From: WLJO01 sp032117595
GTDB lineage: Bacteria; Actinomycetota; Acidimicrobiia; Acidimicrobiales; Ilumatobacteraceae
Reading direction: 5' to 3'
Length of the DNA: 64,000 nt
Assembly (NCBI GenBank): GCA_032117595.1
Contig: JAULYZ010000017.1
Span: 121,283-185,282 of the forward strand
The translations under genes and the position numbers were made by a program. The number at the start of each line of letters is the position of its first letter. Within the stretch, counting starts at the first letter, position 1. This document shows positions 41,573 to 49,583 of the stretch, piece by piece. The notes beneath the pieces were generated by a model. That model was given only the letters and a program-made list of their open reading frames with translations. It was not told the origin of the DNA and ran no database searches.

Positions 41573-42562
41573 ATGTCCACCACGACCCGGCGCCGCCTGC
41601 TTGCGGGCGTCGTTGCGCTCGCCGCTGCGGCCGGCCTCGCTGCCTGCAGTGACGACAACAAGTCCGCCGAGAGCACCACCACTGCTGCTCCGGCCACCAC
41701 CGAGGGCGGAGCATCTGGCGAGGGCAAGACCATCGCCATCGTGTCGCCGTACTACTCGAACCAGCCCGCCACCAAGGAAGTCGTCGACGCGTTCAAGACC
41801 GCTGCCGAGGGCAAGGGCTACACCGTCACCCTCGTCGACACCAAGGGCGACCTCGCCGCAGTGAACGGTGAGATGACCAACGCAGTGTCGCAGAAGGTGT
41901 CGGCCATCGTGCTCGGCATGGGCGACCCGAAGGAGTTCTCGGCGGGCCTGAAGTCGGCTGTCGATGCGAAGATCCCGGTGTTCGGCCTCGATGCAGGCTC
42001 GGCCGATGGTGTGGTCACCAACTTCACCTCCGACAACGAGTTCCTCGGTGAGACCAGCGCGAAGGCGCTGCTCGATGCCATGGCACCCGGCAAGAAGATC
42101 ATCGTGATCCACTTCGACCCGTTCGAGCCGGTGCGTCTGCGTGGCGCTGCTGCCCGTGAGTTCTTCACGGCCAACGGCGTGACGGTGCTCGAGGACATCC
42201 AGGGTGACCCGGCCGACTCGACCGGCTTCGCAAAGACCACGATCCTCGACCTGCTCACCAAGTACCCCAAGGGTGAAGTGGACGGCATCTGGGTGGCCTG
42301 GGACGCTTCGGCGCTCGGCGCCTACCAAGCAACCGTTGAGGCCGGCCGCACCGAGGTGAAGGTCGTCGGCGTCGACGGTCAGGACTTCGCACGCGCCGAG
42401 ATCAAGAAGGAAGGCTCGAACTGGATCGCCACCGTGCGCCAGGACTGGGCCGGCATTGCCAACAAGGCACTCACCGACATCGACGCATTCCTCGCTGGCG
42501 GCGCGGCCCCCGGTGCAGTGGTGGTCGTGCCGGGCGAGCTCATCACCGCTGCCAACGCCTGA
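41573..42562 (+). CDS. Sugar ABC transporter substrate-binding lipoprotein (RbsB-like)
   Basis: A 329-residue exported receptor for the ribose-type importer. The signal peptide ends in the lipobox GLAAC; a Thr/Ala/Glu linker follows, then the type I periplasmic-binding fold (TIAIVSPYYSNQPATKEVVDAF, KIPVFGLDAGSADGVVTNF, KVVGVDGQDFARAEI). ATG 41573 has GAGGAG 8 nt upstream. A separate promoter in the gap upstream would allow higher expression than the other components. A strong terminator follows. Confidence 0.93.
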   Translation: MSTTTRRRLLAGVVALAAAAGLAACSDDNKSAESTTTAAPATTEGGASGEGKTIAIVSPYYSNQPATKEVVDAFKTAAEGKGYTVTLVDTKGDLAAVNGEMTNAVSQKVSAIVLGMGDPKEFSAGLKSAVDAKIPVFGLDAGSADGVVTNFTSDNEFLGETSAKALLDAMAPGKKIIVIHFDPFEPVRLRGAAAREFFTANGVTVLEDIQGDPADSTGFAKTTILDLLTKYPKGEVDGIWVAWDASALGAYQATVEAGRTEVKVVGVDGQDFARAEIKKEGSNWIATVRQDWAGIANKALTDIDAFLAGGAAPGAVVVVPGELITAANA

Positions 42563-42597
42563 TACGGCGCTACAGCACTGACGAGTTGAGTCACTCA

Positions 42598-42636
42598 GTA
42601 GGGGGCGGGCCACTGGCCCGCCCCCTACGTCGTTTT
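42598..42636 (+). terminator. Rho-independent terminator of the sugar operon
   Basis: GTAGGGGGCGGGCC and its exact complement (42615-42628) enclose a 3-nt loop, and CGTCGTTTT follows, giving the T-tract. The stem is 14 bp. This is the clearest intrinsic terminator in the window. Confidence 0.85.
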
Positions 42637-42815
42637 CCGATCGATGGCGTGCAGCCATTTGGTCACAGCACTCAACTGCGTGCGTTCGTAGACCCCCGAC
42701 CTGAAGCGCAGCTGCGTTGGAGCCCACGTGTATCGGCAGGTACGAGCTGGTTGCACAAATCGACATGCCCACCGCGTACCTTGCGATTTGGATCCGGGAA
42801 CGGTTAGATGGCCCC

Positions 42816-43043
42816 GTGGCCACATCCTCGAACGAAGCCGAACTGACCGCAGTCGTGTGGGCGGCGCCCGAGGGTGGCTTCACCGCCTTGAACCCAGAGA
42901 CCGGCACCACCTCCGAGGGGGAGACCCAGGCTGAGGCGCTGAGCAATCTGGTGGAGGCGACTGCGTTGTACCTCGAAGAGTTCCCCTTGCCGCTCGGTGA
43001 GCGGCCCGTCGTCACAACGTTCCTCATCGCCGACGTTGCCTGA
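42816..43043 (+). CDS. hicB: HicB-like antitoxin
   Basis: A 75-residue antitoxin. The HicB fold is seen in LTAVVWAAPEGGFTALNPETGTTSEGETQAEALSNLVEATALYLEEF. The start is taken as GTG 42816; a longer frame has ATG at 42765 and 42717. A possible promoter (TTGCGA 42781-42786 and TTAGAT 42804-42809, 17 bp apart) would place the transcript start at this GTG. No DNA-binding domain is fused. The stop overlaps the start region of hicA, so the module is in the order antitoxin-toxin. Confidence 0.78.
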   Translation: MATSSNEAELTAVVWAAPEGGFTALNPETGTTSEGETQAEALSNLVEATALYLEEFPLPLGERPVVTTFLIADVA

Positions 43044-43257
43044 ACTCCCACAGGTCTCGGGGGCAGAGGTGATCCGTGCGCTAGAGCGCCTCGGGTTCGC
43101 GGTGATTCGGCATCGTGGCAGCCACGTGATGTTGCGGCGAGGAGCGGTCGGGTGCGTAGTGCCGCTCCACCGCGAGATCAAACGTGGCACCCTTGGCGGC
43201 ATCCTCCGTCAGGCCGGTGTCGATGCAGAAGCGTTCATCGAAGCGCTGAGCCGCTGA
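43036..43257 (+). CDS. hicA: HicA toxin (mRNA interferase)
   Basis: A 73-residue dsRNA-binding-fold toxin expected to cut mRNA. SGAEVIRALERLGFAVIRHRGSHVMLRR contains the catalytic histidine H30 in RGSH, and VPLHREIKRGTLGGILRQAG completes the fold. The start is TTG 43036, overlapping the end of hicB; the in-frame ATG at 42997 would make a protein overlapping hicB by 47 bp. The order and coupling match the hicBA type of module. Confidence 0.85.
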   Translation: MPELPQVSGAEVIRALERLGFAVIRHRGSHVMLRRGAVGCVVPLHREIKRGTLGGILRQAGVDAEAFIEALSR

Positions 43258-43314
43258 GGGATTCAGAAACCAACCGTGGTGTGGCCCCGGTCGGTCACCG
43301 GAACAAACTCGAAC

Positions 43315-43929
43315 TCAGCGCATCATCTCGCCGACTTCGCGCTGTCGAGCGGTCCCCGTGAGCAGGGCCTCCCGTACCGCCGAGCGGTCTCCGGCTGGCC
43401 GATTCTGGCTGAGCTTGGCCTTGCCCTCGACGGTGTCTACGTGCATCTCGAAACCGATAATGCCTCTGAGTTGTCCATCGATGAAGTCGGCCGGGGCATC
43501 GTTTACCGACCAGGGTTCATTGCGGAGTGACTCGTGGATGTCGGTGAGCTGCGTCACCAGCGCCAAAAGCCTGTCGCGTTGGTTCACCAGTCGGAGTGAG
43601 CCGTGGAGATGAACGATGGCGTAGTTCCACGTGGGCACAACACGACCGTGCTCTCCCTTGCTCGGATAGAGAGTCGGTGATACGTAGGAGTCCGGTCCGT
43701 GCACGATCAGCAAACCGGCGCAGCCGGCCTCGATCGCATGTCGCTGCGGGTTCGCTGCGGCAATGTGGGCGAGCAGCACGATTCGATCGCCCGACTGCTC
43801 GAGCACGAAAGGGACCAAGGTGCTTTCGAGTTGCGAGTTGTTGGCAGTCACCAGATGTCCAACTCCCACTTGCCTTGCAAGTCCGATGGCGTCGACAATC
43901 GACATCTCGAAGTGACGGGGAAGGTACAT
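43315..43929 (-). CDS. FMN-binding negative transcriptional regulator (PaiB-like)
   Basis: A 204-residue protein of the PaiB family, a split-barrel flavin-binding fold. Key parts are MYLPRHFEM, HIAAANPQR, and VPTWNYAIVHLHGSLRLV. In Bacillus PaiB represses sporulation and protease genes; the role here is unknown. ATG 43929 has a -10 element 6 nt upstream. It runs convergent with hicA and divergent from the AHSA1 gene. Confidence 0.87.
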   Translation of the reverse strand: MYLPRHFEMSIVDAIGLARQVGVGHLVTANNSQLESTLVPFVLEQSGDRIVLLAHIAAANPQRHAIEAGCAGLLIVHGPDSYVSPTLYPSKGEHGRVVPTWNYAIVHLHGSLRLVNQRDRLLALVTQLTDIHESLRNEPWSVNDAPADFIDGQLRGIIGFEMHVDTVEGKAKLSQNRPAGDRSAVREALLTGTARQREVGEMMR

Positions 43930-43935
43930 GCGAAA

Positions 43936-43941
43936 ACACTA
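43936..43941 (-). promoter_or_regulatory. -10 element TAGTGT of the PaiB-like gene
   Basis: On the minus strand TAGTGT ends 6 nt before ATG 43929, implying a leaderless mRNA. Confidence 0.5.
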
Positions 43942-44070
43942 CGACGGGAATGCAGATCGATCCGTCATAGATCGGTGGTGTTGTCGACCGGGAGGGCGGA
44001 CACAGGCGAGCGAGCCATTGTCGGTGTGGCCGAAATTTGGCGACTGGTGTCGTCCCGGTGAGACTCCGCT

Positions 44071-44529
44071 GTGGCCGAAACCCTGATCATCAAGCACTGG
44101 ATCGCAAGCACACCGGCAGAGGTCTGGCGGGCGTACACGACGCCCGAGATGTTCCACCAGTTCTTCGCCCCGGATGGATTGCACATCCCGCTCGAGTCCG
44201 TCGTGATGGAACTTCACGCGGGCGGTCGGTTCGAGTTCGACATGATCTTCGACGAATCCGGCGAGGTGAGCCCGAACCGCGGGTACGTACTCGAACTCCA
44301 CCCTCCGACCCGGATGGTGTTCCGTGAACCCGACTTCATGGGAAACGAACTCCGCTCCACCCAGACGTTCATCGAGGACGGAGGCGGAACACTGATCACC
44401 GTTGTGCAGGAGGGTCTGCCTGGAGAGGTAGTGGCCAACCCAGAGGTGGTCGAAGCCTTTCGATCCTGCTTCCGCAAACTTGGTCGGCTGCTCGGTGTGG
44501 CGACCGAGAACCGCGACGCGGCGCAGTAG
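44071..44529 (+). CDS. SRPBCC / AHSA1-domain protein
   Basis: A 152-residue START-like barrel protein of the AHSA1 group. It begins IIKHWIASTPAEVWRAYTTPEMFHQFFAP and contains GGRFEFDMIF, YVLELHPPTRMVF and GGGTLITVVQEG. These proteins bind small hydrophobic ligands, and no specific role is known. Start GTG 44071. It converges on an LLM gene 8 bp away. Confidence 0.85.
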   Translation: MAETLIIKHWIASTPAEVWRAYTTPEMFHQFFAPDGLHIPLESVVMELHAGGRFEFDMIFDESGEVSPNRGYVLELHPPTRMVFREPDFMGNELRSTQTFIEDGGGTLITVVQEGLPGEVVANPEVVEAFRSCFRKLGRLLGVATENRDAAQ

Positions 44530-44537
44530 CCGTTGCG

Positions 44538-45434
44538 CTAGCGGCCGAGGAGCGCCGGCGCGAGTCGACGCAGTTGCTGCTCGGGTGCTGCTGCACCGTC
44601 CTGCAGGATCTGCACGCAAACGTGATCGGCGCCTGCATCGTGGTGCTGCTTCACACGTGCTGCGATCTGCTCCTCGGTGCCCCACGCAACGATGGCATCC
44701 ACGAGTCGATCGCTGCCGCCATTGGTCCAGTCGGCCTCGGTGAAGCCGAGGCGTGCGAGGTTGTTGAAGTAGTTCGGCAGACCGAGGTAGATCTTCATGC
44801 CGGCACGGGCGATGCGGCGGGCCTCGGTGGGATCGGTCTCGAGCACCACCATCTGCTCGGGGGCGAGCATGGCATCGGCGCCCATCACATCTCGAGAGAT
44901 CTTGGTGTGCTCCGGCGTGGTGAAGTACGGGTGCGAACCGTTCGCGCGCTCGGCGGAGAGACGCAGCATCTTGGGGCCGAGTGCGGCGAGGATGCGGCCA
45001 CCGTCGTCGGCGGGGCCCTTGGCCATGAACAGTGCCTTGTCCATCTTGTCGAGGTAGTCGACCATGTAGCTGTAGGGCTTGGAGTAGTCGTGCTGGCGCA
45101 CCTTGGCCACGAGGTGACCGTGGCTCACACCGATGCCGAGCAGGAAACGTCCCGGGTAGGCCTCGGCGAGTGTCTTCTGGCCGGCCACCATCGTCATGGG
45201 GTCGCGTGCGTAGATGTTGGCGATGCCGGTGGCGAGCTTGAGCGTCTTGGTGGCGCTGAGCAGGACCGACGACGACACGAAGGGATCTCGTCCCACGGCC
45301 TCGGCCACCCAGAGCGCCCCGAAGCCGAGTTCCTCGATGAGCTGCGCGCACGCCTGTGCCTCGGGGGTGGTGAGTGCGTCGATGGCGCCGTACCAGATAC
45401 CGACCTTGCCGAGGTCGACGGAGGGCTTGGTCAT
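44538..45434 (-). CDS. LLM-class F420-dependent oxidoreductase
   Basis: A 298-residue TIM-barrel flavin or F420 enzyme. LGKVGIWYGAIDAL, FGALWVAEAVGRDPF, LKLATGIANIYARDP and GRFLLGIGVSHGHLV are the family blocks; LGPKMLRLSAERANGSHPYF is typical of the group known from actinobacteria. The substrate is not known. ATG 45434 is preceded by AAAGGA. A gene for an enoyl-CoA hydratase-like protein lies upstream on the same strand, so the pair may belong to lipid or steroid-like catabolism. Confidence 0.9.
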   Translation of the reverse strand: MTKPSVDLGKVGIWYGAIDALTTPEAQACAQLIEELGFGALWVAEAVGRDPFVSSSVLLSATKTLKLATGIANIYARDPMTMVAGQKTLAEAYPGRFLLGIGVSHGHLVAKVRQHDYSKPYSYMVDYLDKMDKALFMAKGPADDGGRILAALGPKMLRLSAERANGSHPYFTTPEHTKISRDVMGADAMLAPEQMVVLETDPTEARRIARAGMKIYLGLPNYFNNLARLGFTEADWTNGGSDRLVDAIVAWGTEEQIAARVKQHHDAGADHVCVQILQDGAAAPEQQLRRLAPALLGR

Positions 45435-45488
45435 GGGAGTGTCCTTTCGATGGACCTGGCGGGGATGAGGCTGCAGTCTCGCACGGGC

Positions 45489-46280
45489 TCAGCGATATGC
45501 GTCGAGCCGGGCCCCGTCGTACGGCAGGAGATAGGTGGTGCCGTACTCGTAGCGCAGGCCGTCGCCGAGTCCGTGGTCGAGGGCCGCCCGGTAGAGGTCC
45601 TTGTAGGCGGCGATGGCCGCACCGCTGTTGGCGAGGATCCGGTCCACGTACTGCTGGACGAGGGTGTCGAGGTCGGCCAGGGGTGCGACCCCTGCGGCGA
45701 TCCCCCAGGCGGCAGCGTCGGAGCCGGTGAAGGTTCGGGCGGTGTACGACAGATCACGCGCCCGCGCCGCACCCACCAGGGTGATGAGGCGCTGGCTCAT
45801 GCCCCACGTGGGGCGCAGGCCGAACTTCACGTGCGTGTCGCCGAGCTTGGCCTCCGCTGCAACGAGCACGAGGTCGCAGGCAATGGCGAGCTCGAGTGCT
45901 CCGGTGAAGCAGAAGCCGTTGACCCGGGCGACGGTGACCTTGCCCATCGTGGAGAGCAGTGAGGTGACCCGCCGGGCTGGGATGTCGAGGATGTCGCCCA
46001 CGGCACCGTTGGTGATCTCCCGTCCGGCAAGGGCCTTGAGATCGACTCCGGCCGAGAAGGCCCGTCCCTCACCGGTGAGGATCACCACCCGGAGGTGCTC
46101 GTCGTTGGCAGCATGCTCGAGCACGTCGCCGAGCCGCTCGAGCATCGCCGGGGTGAGTGCGTTGAGTGCCTCGGGACGCGACAGCGTCACCGTGGCCACC
46201 GGACCGTCGACGGAGTAGGTGACGCCGTCGTGGGTGCCGTCGGGGAGACCGCGGTGCTGTCCGTCGTGTCGGTGTGTCAT
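45489..46280 (-). CDS. Enoyl-CoA hydratase/isomerase family protein
   Basis: A 263-residue crotonase-fold enzyme. VATVTLSRPEALNALTPAML, GEGRAFSAGVDLKALAG (CoA and oxyanion hole) and VNGFCFTGALELAIACDLV are clear. In classical hydratases the catalytic glutamates are in the LGGGCELA and PExxLG regions; here the first region reads FTGALELA with the glutamate kept and the second reads KFGLRPTWGMS with no glutamate, so the reaction may be isomerisation, thioester cleavage or another crotonase activity. Start ATG 46280. Confidence 0.85.
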   Translation of the reverse strand: MTHRHDGQHRGLPDGTHDGVTYSVDGPVATVTLSRPEALNALTPAMLERLGDVLEHAANDEHLRVVILTGEGRAFSAGVDLKALAGREITNGAVGDILDIPARRVTSLLSTMGKVTVARVNGFCFTGALELAIACDLVLVAAEAKLGDTHVKFGLRPTWGMSQRLITLVGAARARDLSYTARTFTGSDAAAWGIAAGVAPLADLDTLVQQYVDRILANSGAAIAAYKDLYRAALDHGLGDGLRYEYGTTYLLPYDGARLDAYR

Positions 46281-46359
46281 CCCGCCAGTGTTCTGTGCCG
46301 GCGCGCCGGCTGCAAACCGGTGTGCCGACTCGAGGTGCTCTGGCGTGAACGGCGAGTGG

Positions 46360-47223
46360 TCAGGCGAACTGTGCCTCCCGGTGGGCGGCTGCGGTACCGC
46401 CGTCGGGTCGGGTGAGGGCCCGGGTGAAGCGGTCGAGGATCTCGGAGGCCTCCACCCAGCGGGCGGGATCGTCGATCAGCTCGAAGGTGCGCCGGATGGC
46501 CTCGAGTGTCTCGGCCCGGCAGGGGATGCCGGTGCGCAGCGCCCGACGAACCGCCGCCGAGCTGCCCGGTGCCGGCATGGCATCGCGCTCGGAGAGGGTG
46601 CAGGCAAGTTCTCTTGCGAGGATGCACCAACGCGTGACGCTGGGGTACTCGGTGCCGTCGATGAGCTCGAGTTGCCGGAACGAGTCGGCGAACCGATCGA
46701 TGGACCGCGCCAGTTGGAGTGCTTCGCACTGGATTCCCGGGATCGCCTGGGTATCGACCGCCTCGGTCTGGAGGAGTGCTGCGAGCGGCATGGTGAGCTC
46801 GTGGCGTCCGCAGTAGCGGATCCTCTCGATGATGTCGGTGGTCGAGGCCACGGCCGCTTGGTGCTCGCGGGCGAATCCGGCCACCGATGCCGCGAGGTCT
46901 CGTGGGAGCATCGGCAGGGTGTCGGACTCGTAGCGGGCCATGGCGTGCACGATCTCGAACGAGGCGAGCACCACGGCGCGGTGTGGATCATCGCTCGGGT
47001 GTTGGTGGGTGGTGTCTGCAGTGCTCGATGCCAGGGCGTGCCACACGAGTGAGGTATCGGCATCGGGCTGTTCGGAACGAGCGCTCCAGGCCCAGTTCGC
47101 CGAGTCGGCGCTGTGTTGCAGCGCAGGGAGCTGGACCGTGCCGACGAGGAGATCCGCTGCGGGGCGGTACGACAGGCGAACGATCGCCGTGTCGGTCGCA
47201 AGAGGTTCGAACCCGGCGGCCAT
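46360..47223 (-). CDS. Uncharacterised protein coupled to a sigma-like factor
   Basis: A 287-residue soluble, helical protein with no signal peptide or membrane segment. Its start ATG 47223 shares a base with the stop of the sigma-like gene (TGATG), so the two proteins are made together. Cysteines occur in IRYCGRHEL, GIQCEALQL, RWCILARELACTL and IPCRAETLE, but not in a recognisable metal motif. I do not recognise the family. The genetic linkage suggests a regulator or partner of the sigma-like factor, which is inference. Confidence 0.6.
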   Translation of the reverse strand: MAAGFEPLATDTAIVRLSYRPAADLLVGTVQLPALQHSADSANWAWSARSEQPDADTSLVWHALASSTADTTHQHPSDDPHRAVVLASFEIVHAMARYESDTLPMLPRDLAASVAGFAREHQAAVASTTDIIERIRYCGRHELTMPLAALLQTEAVDTQAIPGIQCEALQLARSIDRFADSFRQLELIDGTEYPSVTRWCILARELACTLSERDAMPAPGSSAAVRRALRTGIPCRAETLEAIRRTFELIDDPARWVEASEILDRFTRALTRPDGGTAAAHREAQFA

Positions 47224-47909
47224 CACGAGGCACTTCCCATCCGCTCGTAGTTGTCCTTGATGATCCTGCGCGCTGCGCTGATCTCACGCTGCACCGTCTC
47301 GCGGGCAAAGTCCGCGCTCTTGGCCACCTCGCCGACCGTGTGGCCGTAGCCATCGACCTGCATGACCCAGTCGATCTGTCGCTCCGAGAGTCCCGTGAAG
47401 CAGAAGTCGACGATGAATGCGGCCTCGTCGGCATCAACGATCTGGGACTCGACATCGCTGCCCGCCGCTGCGACGGTGTCGTAGAGGATGCCGTCGCCGT
47501 CGAGGATCGGTGCGTGGCCCGACACCCACGAGCGGCCCTTGCGCCGTGCGACGGTGCCATCGCTGAGCTCCTCGCTGACGAGGTGCGCTCCCTCGCACCG
47601 CTGCGCACGCTCGCTGCGGTCGAAGGAGATGGCCATGTGCCACGTGGTGACCCGTGCGAAGACCTCCGCCGTGGGGTACTTCGCCATGTTGGCCTCGCCG
47701 TCGCGGTGGAACTTCTCGGCCACGAGGGCAGCAATCTCGCCTGCGGCATCCGCCGAGTACTTGAACCGGTGATGGGCCAACTCATACGACACACGGAGGA
47801 GGACCCCCAGGTACGTCGAGTAGACATCCTCCGCCGACTGCTTGTTGGCCACCCGCGAACTGGGGTGCTGGATCTTGCTCTGCTGCTTCTTGGTCTGCTT
47901 CTTGCTCAA
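47223..47909 (-). CDS. Sigma-70-family (ECF-like) regulatory factor
   Basis: A 228-residue protein. Region 2 appears as AAGEIAALVAEKFHRDG and VFARVTTWHMAISFDRSERAQ, and region 4 as FTGLSERQIDWVMQVDGYGHTVGEVAKSADFARETVQREISAAR, a helix-turn-helix of sigma type. The start is TTG 47909 because AGGAGG lies 5 nt upstream; an alternative ATG at 48005 would add 32 residues and sits just 3 nt after a predicted transcript start. The N-terminus is lysine-rich. No anti-sigma factor with a membrane helix is adjacent. Confidence 0.72.
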   Translation of the reverse strand: MSKKQTKKQQSKIQHPSSRVANKQSAEDVYSTYLGVLLRVSYELAHHRFKYSADAAGEIAALVAEKFHRDGEANMAKYPTAEVFARVTTWHMAISFDRSERAQRCEGAHLVSEELSDGTVARRKGRSWVSGHAPILDGDGILYDTVAAAGSDVESQIVDADEAAFIVDFCFTGLSERQIDWVMQVDGYGHTVGEVAKSADFARETVQREISAARRIIKDNYERMGSAS

Positions 47910-48014
47910 AGTGCCCTCCTGGCGCTGAGTGATGGATGAACTGCGGAAAAACGGGTGAACCGGATGGGTGTTGGCCCGGGGGCCCCTGGCTGGTTCGGTG
48001 CTCATGGGCCCAGA

Positions 48015-48041
48015 ATGACGAGGGGGTGTGACACGGTTTCC
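48015..48041 (-). promoter_or_regulatory. ECF-type promoter upstream of the sigma-like gene
   Basis: On the minus strand GGAAAC (48041-48036) and CGTCAT (48020-48015) are separated by 15 bp, close to the GAAAC/CGTC pattern of several ECF sigma factors. It would start transcription near 48008. Autoregulation by the sigma-like product is the simplest reading. Confidence 0.4.
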
Positions 48042-48076
48042 GGGCCCCACCGAGCGGCCCGGAATTCGCCCCCTAC

Positions 48077-49345
48077 TCAGAGCGACTCCGGGCCGAACGG
48101 GTCCTCGTAGTTGCTGCGCCGGCCCTTGCTCGTGGAGCGGGACCGGGAGAAGTGCTTCTTCGACAGCGACTCGGACCACATCCCGGTCTCGAGGGCCTCG
48201 GCATCGGCAGCGAGCTCGGCGAGCAGTGCCGGACTCGCCGACGGGCTCTCGGCGAGCAGGCCCGCCGAGCTGCGCAGGTACTGCGCGGCGGTGCCGAGGT
48301 CGCCGAGCTCGGCCGCCCGGTGTGCCTCGCGCTGGAACCGCGCTGCCTCGAGCACGAGGACTTCCTCCCGGACCCGGGGATCTGCGCCCGGGTCCGTCAC
48401 GACCGGGTCTGAGCCGGCCGTGACGGTGACCGGGAGGGTGACCGTGTGCAAGGCCACCGACCCAACGGTGGATGCCCACCGGAGTGTGACCGTGGCGATG
48501 TCGACCGGGCCGTCGCCCTGGAGCGGGCGGAGGTGGAACCGGGCGACCACACGGCGGCACTCGGAGCCGTAGGCATCGCCGACGGCCACCTGGACCCCAC
48601 CATTGGGGAGGTCGGTGATGGGGAACTCGTTGAGGACTGCGGCCGTGGCGACCTGTGCGCCGGGGACGATCTCGACGGAGATGTTCTGGGCAACGACGCT
48701 GGCCAGGCCGCCGAACTCGTCGGAGAACACCTGGGTGGCCTGGTCGGGCCCGGCACACCAGTAGTCGTTGCCGTGCCCGGCGTCGGCCAGGTTGGCGAGC
48801 AACTGCTCGTCGTAGCCGTCGGCGAAGCCGATGCACGAGGTGGTGATGCCCTGCGCGTGGCCGCTGCCGACCAGGGCGGTCAGCTCGGCGGCATCGCGGA
48901 TCCCGGCATTTGCGTGGCCGTCGGTGAGCACGACGATGCGCCGCAGCGCACCCTCGCGGACCCCCGCAGCCAACATCTCGAGGCCCTTGAGCCAGCCTCC
49001 GGAGAGGTTGGTGCTCCCGCCGGGGCCGATGCGGCGCAGGGCGCGGGTCGCAACGGTGGGATCGTGGTGTGCGAGGGGCAGCACGAGCTGCACCTCGGAG
49101 GCAAACGCCACGACTCCAATACGATCCCAGGGCCCTGCCAGCCGGAGCAACTGTTCGGTGGCCGCCGTGACGGAGCGCAGCGGTGCGCCGGCCATGGAGC
49201 CGGAGCGGTCGAGCACCACCACGACATCGAGCGGGGCGCGCTCGACCTGGGCTGCGGGCGGAGCGGTGAGCTCCACCATGACATTGAGGACCTCATCGAT
49301 CTGGGTGGCGATGATCGTGCGGTCGAGGGCGAGGTGTGGCTGCAT
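48077..49345 (-). CDS. Von Willebrand factor type A domain protein
   Basis: A 422-residue protein with a VWA domain. The metal-ion adhesion site is complete: DRSGSM, then GGSTNLSGG, then LTDGHANAG. A beta-rich domain follows (ISVEIVPGAQVATAAVLNEF onward), and a helical C-terminal region ends SKKHFSRSRSTSKGRRSNYED. No signal peptide or membrane helix is seen, so it acts in the cytoplasm. ATG 49345 has AGGAG 7-8 nt upstream. Partner MoxR ATPases are absent here. Confidence 0.87.
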   Translation of the reverse strand: MQPHLALDRTIIATQIDEVLNVMVELTAPPAAQVERAPLDVVVVLDRSGSMAGAPLRSVTAATEQLLRLAGPWDRIGVVAFASEVQLVLPLAHHDPTVATRALRRIGPGGSTNLSGGWLKGLEMLAAGVREGALRRIVVLTDGHANAGIRDAAELTALVGSGHAQGITTSCIGFADGYDEQLLANLADAGHGNDYWCAGPDQATQVFSDEFGGLASVVAQNISVEIVPGAQVATAAVLNEFPITDLPNGGVQVAVGDAYGSECRRVVARFHLRPLQGDGPVDIATVTLRWASTVGSVALHTVTLPVTVTAGSDPVVTDPGADPRVREEVLVLEAARFQREAHRAAELGDLGTAAQYLRSSAGLLAESPSASPALLAELAADAEALETGMWSESLSKKHFSRSRSTSKGRRSNYEDPFGPESL

Positions 49346-49471
49346 CGGGGGGCTCCTGTCTGGGGGTCGGGTCAACAACGCAGGCACCCCGGGTCGGTGT
49401 GATGTGGCCGGATCGTCCGGTCCGTGTCACGGGATGAGGTGCCGTCGTAGGGGTCGATCCGCCATACGCCG

Positions 49472-49505
49472 GCGATGTGACATTCCGCAGGTCAGCGATG
49501 TGTCA
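49472..49505. promoter_or_regulatory. Pair of 11-bp direct repeats between divergent genes
   Basis: GCGATGTGACA (49472-49482) and GCGATGTGTCA (49495-49505) differ by one base and start 23 bp apart, about two helical turns. They lie in the 238-bp gap between the VWA gene and the acidic protein gene and look like a binding site for a regulator. Confidence 0.4.
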
Positions 49506-49583
49506 GCGGCGAGTCCGCAGTGCAGCGCCGGTGCCGTCATCGCTGCCGTCACAGTGGAGCGGTGCCCCTGCGTTGCTCTCCAC

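Noticed and set aside
32684..42562. A complete methionine-salvage pathway
   Set aside because: Only mtnC and mtnD are present; the first steps are missing, so the label would overstate the evidence.
48028..49430. GTGACACGG and CCGTGTCAC at 48028 and 49422 as a shared operator
   Set aside because: The 9-bp match is in opposite orientation relative to the two genes and at unequal distances, so chance cannot be excluded.
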